From positions 1-27,731 of the forward strand of contig CAJTZE010000045.1 of the NCBI GenBank assembly GCA_910584265.1: DNA of 27,731 nucleotides, written 5' to 3'. Numbering within the stretch: position 1 is the first letter of the stretch; each line of letters starts with the position of its first letter. The notes beneath the pieces are model-generated. The model worked only from the letters and a program-made list of their open reading frames with translations, did not search any database and was not told the DNA's origin. Below, in pieces: positions 25,136 through 27,731 of this stretch. The stretch comes from an uncultured Dorea sp. (GTDB lineage: Bacteria > Bacillota > Clostridia > Lachnospirales > Lachnospiraceae). The position numbers and the translations under genes were made by a program.

Positions 25136-25645
25136 CTAAGGCACCTCCCTTATCATTTCCTGAATCTTTAATTTTGCCCGGTGGTATGTCACCCGCGCCC
25201 AGCCCTCGCCCCTTCCGAAGATTTCTCCAATCTCCTTATAGGATAAGTCCCCTAATGTCCTTAAGGTAAAGACTTCTTTATAGGGCTCCCGAAGCAGATG
25301 CAGCACCTTATAAATAGATAGCGCCTCATCCCTGCGGATGTACAGCGCCTCCGGGCTGTTCTCCTCCGGCTTCCCGTCTTCTCTGGCAGCGCGTGCTTCC
25401 TCCGGGTCTGATACATCTCCGGCAAGATGCTTTTGTTTTTTTACCCAGGACAGATATGCATGCTTCCCAATCTGGCAGAGCCACGAATGAAGCTGGCATT
25501 CACCTTTAAACTTGTGTATATTCTTCAGGGCCCTGTAAAATGTCTCCTGTGTCAGCTCCTCCGAAAGCTCCGGATTGCCGCTCAGAGACAGCAGAAAATA
25601 ATACACATCCCGGTAATACTGCTTATATATGTCCTCAAACTTCAT
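25136..25645 (-). CDS. ECF-type RNA polymerase sigma factor
   Basis: 169 aa. Sigma region 2 (about 1-75) includes SEELTQETFYRALKNIHKF and the region 2.4-like WLCQIGKHAYLSWVKKQ. Region 4 (about 110-165) contains EVFTLRTLGDLSYKEIGEIF followed by the recognition helix GEGWARVTYHRAKLKI. The linker is long and acidic. GGAGGTG lies 7 nt before ATG 25645. It forms a two-gene unit with the anti-sigma factor. A promoter with ECF character lies upstream, suggesting autoregulation. Confidence 0.93.
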   Translation of the reverse strand: MKFEDIYKQYYRDVYYFLLSLSGNPELSEELTQETFYRALKNIHKFKGECQLHSWLCQIGKHAYLSWVKKQKHLAGDVSDPEEARAAREDGKPEENSPEALYIRRDEALSIYKVLHLLREPYKEVFTLRTLGDLSYKEIGEIFGRGEGWARVTYHRAKLKIQEMIREVP

Positions 25646-25674
25646 CGCATCTCACCTCCTTCATACACCAAGTA

Positions 25675-25700
25675 GACTCTTTTCTGCCTGTTTTGTTACA
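25675..25700 (-). promoter_or_regulatory. Candidate ECF-type autoregulated promoter
   Basis: On the minus strand TGTAAC (25695-25700), 17 nt and GTC (25675-25677) resemble ECF promoters (AAC-type -35, GTC-type -10). It lies about 30 nt before the sigma ATG, giving a short leader. The -35 sits in a small palindrome CCTGT-N6-ACAGG. Confidence 0.45.
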
Positions 25701-25764
25701 GGTTTTCTTATAATTTCTGATATTTTTTAAGATTCCCTCAAAATGAACTTTATAATAATATAAT

Positions 25765-25813
25765 AAAGTGTGCTTTGCAGGTCTTTCATATCAAACTACG
25801 CAAAGCACACTTT
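25765..25813 (-). terminator. Terminator of the alpha/beta-hydrolase gene
   Basis: A perfect 14-bp stem, AAAGTGTGCTTTGC (25765-25778) and GCAAAGCACACTTT (25800-25813), with a 21-nt loop. On the minus strand it is followed by ATTATATTATTAT. It starts 18 nt after the hydrolase stop. Confidence 0.75.
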
Positions 25814-25831
25814 TGTCTTGGCTGCTACATT

Positions 25832-26893
25832 CTATTTTTCTATAAACCGAATCATTTCCTCTGTCCACCGGCATGCAGAATTTCCAAATGCCAGATTACA
25901 GCCGTGGCCTCCTGACGGATAGGTACACAGCTTATGCGGCACTCCCGCCCTCTTCAATGCTTCTGCCATCCGTACTGCATTAGACGGTGGCACGCAGTCA
26001 TCATCTTCACAGGTCCATAAGAAGGTAACCGGATAGTTTTCCGCCGCCCGCAGCTCTATGGAAAGCGGCCCTCTTAAGGACTCCTCTCCTCCGGTCAGCA
26101 TCTGGAAGCTCCCCTCATGACATTCCTCTCCAAAGGAAATGACCGGATAACCGAGACACAGCTTATCCGGCCGGATATCTTCCGGCAGAATCTCTCTTCC
26201 TGTCTCCCCATTCAATACCTCTGCAATTTCTCCATAAAGACATCCAAAGGATCCGCACAGATGTCCTCCTGCGGAAAATCCCATAAGCATCACATTCCGG
26301 GCATCCACGCCGTATTCCCCGGCATGTTCCCTCACATACTGAACCGCCAGCGCCAGATCCTCCTGCGGAGCGGGATACCGTTCCGGCGCTGTGCGGTATT
26401 TTAACACGAAGGACACGTATCCTTTTGCCTCCATATAATTCATCACCGGATTGCCTTCTCCGCTGAAGCATACTACCTCATAGCCGCCGCCCGGGCAGAT
26501 GATCACTGCCGGACGGTTCCTGTCTGCATCCGTACCCGCTTCTGTATGTCTATCATATTCCGGCGTTAGAAGGAATACGGAATCCTTCCCGCCCTTTCGT
26601 TCCTTTTCCGGTGTCCAGTCCGAAGCCTGATCCCATAGAGACACGCATCGTCTGGTATGGCTGTCCGTAATATCCAGAACCGTCCACACCGCATCCAAGA
26701 GCTGATTCACTACCTCGGCAAATGACCCTCCCCACGGGCTGCTGACAAGCTTTTCCGCCAATGCCAGCGGCAGATGGCGCACCTCCTTCGGAAATAATTC
26801 CAGATTCTTCTCTGAAAAAAATATCTTCAGATATTCCTTCATGCAAGGATATCCCATAATATCGTTAAATGAATGATATCTTGTAAACCTCAT
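25832..26893 (-). CDS. Alpha/beta-hydrolase, acetyl-esterase-like
   Basis: 353 aa. The hydrolase domain begins around residue 105. It has the oxyanion loop IICPGGGYE (about 131-139), nucleophile elbow GFSAGG with Ser207, a late acidic residue in CEDDDCVP and His in GGHGCN, forming a Ser-Asp-His triad. This resembles bacterial acetyl-xylan esterases and other carbohydrate esterases. The first 100 residues are an added helical domain without recognised function. No signal peptide is present, so it acts in the cytosol. ATG 26893 has GGAGG 8 nt upstream; the TTG five codons earlier overlaps that site. The nearby sugar ABC permease remnant hints at a former carbohydrate locus. Confidence 0.87.
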   Translation of the reverse strand: MRFTRYHSFNDIMGYPCMKEYLKIFFSEKNLELFPKEVRHLPLALAEKLVSSPWGGSFAEVVNQLLDAVWTVLDITDSHTRRCVSLWDQASDWTPEKERKGGKDSVFLLTPEYDRHTEAGTDADRNRPAVIICPGGGYEVVCFSGEGNPVMNYMEAKGYVSFVLKYRTAPERYPAPQEDLALAVQYVREHAGEYGVDARNVMLMGFSAGGHLCGSFGCLYGEIAEVLNGETGREILPEDIRPDKLCLGYPVISFGEECHEGSFQMLTGGEESLRGPLSIELRAAENYPVTFLWTCEDDDCVPPSNAVRMAEALKRAGVPHKLCTYPSGGHGCNLAFGNSACRWTEEMIRFIEK

Positions 26894-26915
26894 TATTGTT
26901 CCCTCCAAAAAAATA

Positions 26916-26921
26916 ATTATA
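26916..26921 (-). promoter_or_regulatory. Possible -10 element of the hydrolase gene
   Basis: A perfect TATAAT on the minus strand, about 22 nt before the ATG. The best -35 at proper distance (TATTAA) is poor. Confidence 0.3.
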
Positions 26922-26944
26922 GTCTTGCAATAGATAGATTAATA

Positions 26945-27077
26945 TCTTACATCCCGTCTGTCCCTGCAGGTAATGGTTGCCTCCGACATGGCCTGCATTG
27001 GAGCGGGTATTCGATATGGACTCCGGCTTCCAGCCGTCCTGATCCAGAATCTTGCGGATCTTTCTCCCTGTTTTCTT
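26945..27077 (-). pseudogene. Possible HicA-like toxin remnant
   Basis: In one minus-strand frame the stretch reads KKTGRKIRKILDQDGW followed by a GHVGGNHY-like segment. The K-I-x-K-I-L-x-x-D-G-W pattern is typical of the start of HicA mRNA-interferase toxins, and GGNHY may correspond to their GSHxxY catalytic histidine region. The rest of the toxin fold and the HicB partner are missing, and there is no clear start codon. The frame runs on into the hydrolase leader. I regard it as a decayed fragment; chance similarity is possible. No other gene is visible between 26894 and 27165. Confidence 0.3.
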
Positions 27078-27110
27078 ATACAGGATATATCATAGCACAT
27101 ACAAGCCCAA

Positions 27111-27149
27111 AAGAAAATGCTGGTTCCATACATGTATGAAACCAGCATT
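27111..27149 (-). terminator. Terminator after the alcohol dehydrogenase remnant
   Basis: AATGCTGGTT (27116-27125) and AACCAGCATT (27140-27149), with further pairing CATAC/GTATG inside, form a long stem followed on the minus strand by TTCTTTT. It lies 17 nt after the remnant's stop. Confidence 0.85.
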
Positions 27150-27165
27150 ATTGTTTTCACTGCGC

Positions 27166-27468
27166 CTAATCCCACGGATGAAGGACAACCTTGATCACCT
27201 CTCCTGTCCTAGTCAGCTCAATCCCTTCATTAATCTTATCCAGCGACAGCATATGCGTGATAAACTTCTCTGTCGGAAATGCCGGGGAGATTGCAAGCTG
27301 GAATGCCCGCTTAGACTAACTGTAGGAAGCTCCAAAATGTCCCTTGATCCATATATTATTATAATGGATCAGATTACAGTCAAGCTCCGTCATAGATCCC
27401 TTCGGCACGCCTCCGAAGAATACCGCAAGACCTGCCGCCACAAATCTTTTCAACATGTTAAACTTCAT
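27166..27468 (-). pseudogene. Alcohol dehydrogenase (MDR) C-terminal remnant, chimeric and with an amber codon
   Basis: From ATG 27468, with GGAGG 8 nt upstream, the frame reads MKFNMLKRFVAAGLAV, like a lipoprotein signal peptide. It then runs into FFGGVPKGS, ELDCNLIHYN and GHFGASY, the C-terminal part of a zinc-type medium-chain dehydrogenase. A TAG at 27316-27318 stands where relatives have Gln before SKRAF, and the frame continues to a normal end (VIKVVLHPWD, stop 27166-27168). The N-terminal two thirds, with the catalytic zinc site, is absent. The gene cannot give an active enzyme. The signal-peptide-like start suggests that a deletion fused two genes. Confidence 0.8.
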
Positions 27469-27490
27469 GATCATTTCCTCCTTCTTAATT

Positions 27491-27670
27491 TTACTCTTTC
27501 ACTGCACCCACCGTCAATCCATTTACAAAGTATCTCTGGAAAAACGGATAGGCAAAAATAATCGGTAATGTGGAAATCACTACGATTTCCATCTTAATCG
27601 TCTCTTTCGGCATATTTGCCGCCACTGTGATCCCGTCAACTCCCATCGTGGCTTTATTATTTGCAAGCCA
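27491..27670 (-). pseudogene. C-terminal fragment of a carbohydrate ABC transporter permease (LplC/MalG-type)
   Basis: The minus-strand frame gives WLANNKATMGVDG, then a membrane segment (MEIVVISTLPIIFAYPFF) and ends QRYFVNGLTVGAVKE with TAA at 27491-27493. This is the characteristic last helix and tail of LplC/MalG-like sugar permeases, about 60 of some 290 residues. Upstream in this frame a TAG occurs four codons earlier, and another frame takes over, so the rest is missing or frameshifted within the window. Only 22 nt separate it from the chimeric ORF, as expected for a permease followed by a binding-protein gene. Confidence 0.75.
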
Positions 27671-27698
27671 GCATAGTACCTCCTAGTATAATAATGGT

Positions 27699-27716
27699 GT
27701 AGTCAAGAATGACTAC
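27699..27716. repeat. Perfect 7-bp inverted repeat next to the permease fragment
   Basis: GTAGTCA (27699-27705) and TGACTAC (27710-27716) with loop AGAA. It lies beyond the break in the permease reading frame, close to the window edge. It could be a hairpin or an element junction. Confidence 0.4.
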
Positions 27717-27731
27717 TGGTTAATAGTTACA

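Overview
The window looks like a chromosomal segment of a low-to-mid GC Gram-positive gut anaerobe of the Clostridia, most likely Lachnospiraceae. The evidence is strong AGGAGG-type ribosome sites, TGn-extended -10 promoters, the secG-rnr-smpB order and the overall style of the proteins. I infer the family from these features and have not searched for matches. Almost everything from 2.7 kb to the right end lies on the minus strand. The exceptions are one tRNA and the two genes at the left end.

Left end (1-2711): an AT-rich island. It starts with the tail of an IS3-type OrfA, cut by the window edge. It then carries two overlapping plus-strand genes: a 680-aa fusion of a PHP metallo-phosphoesterase with an ABC/SMC-type ATPase, and a 98-aa acidic partner. 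A strong hairpin terminator closes the unit. Its base composition differs from its neighbours, and the nuclease-like domain plus ATPase plus small partner is the usual shape of a mobile anti-phage or nucleic-acid conflict module. This is the best candidate for an undescribed system here.

2736-7835: metabolic and housekeeping genes: an aldose-1-epimerase-like protein, a decayed membrane-protein remnant, a threonine aldolase-like PLP enzyme, a YjjG-type HAD phosphatase, a sodium-coupled (NSS) transporter and a zinc-ribbon membrane protein.

7850-13787: a conserved core: smpB and rnr (overlapping), secG, eno and glmM. A perfect 12-bp inverted repeat covers the enolase ribosome-binding site. 13885-18609: trkH-trkA potassium uptake from one strong promoter, then a Sir2 deacetylase followed by a CPBP membrane protease. 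tRNA-Leu(CAG) lies at 18793 with its own promoter and terminator.

19045-24006: a response regulator, a histidine kinase without membrane segments, an ABC ATPase and a large FtsX-type permease. The arrangement suggests an envelope-stress or antimicrobial-peptide sensing and export module. 24176-25645: an ECF sigma factor with a membrane-anchored zinc-binding anti-sigma factor, preceded by a plausible autoregulated ECF promoter. 25832-26893: an alpha/beta-hydrolase.

Right end (26.9-27.7 kb): gene debris. There is a HicA-like fragment, a chimeric ORF that seems to join a lipoprotein signal peptide to the C-terminal part of an alcohol dehydrogenase with an internal amber codon, and the C-terminal end of a sugar ABC permease.
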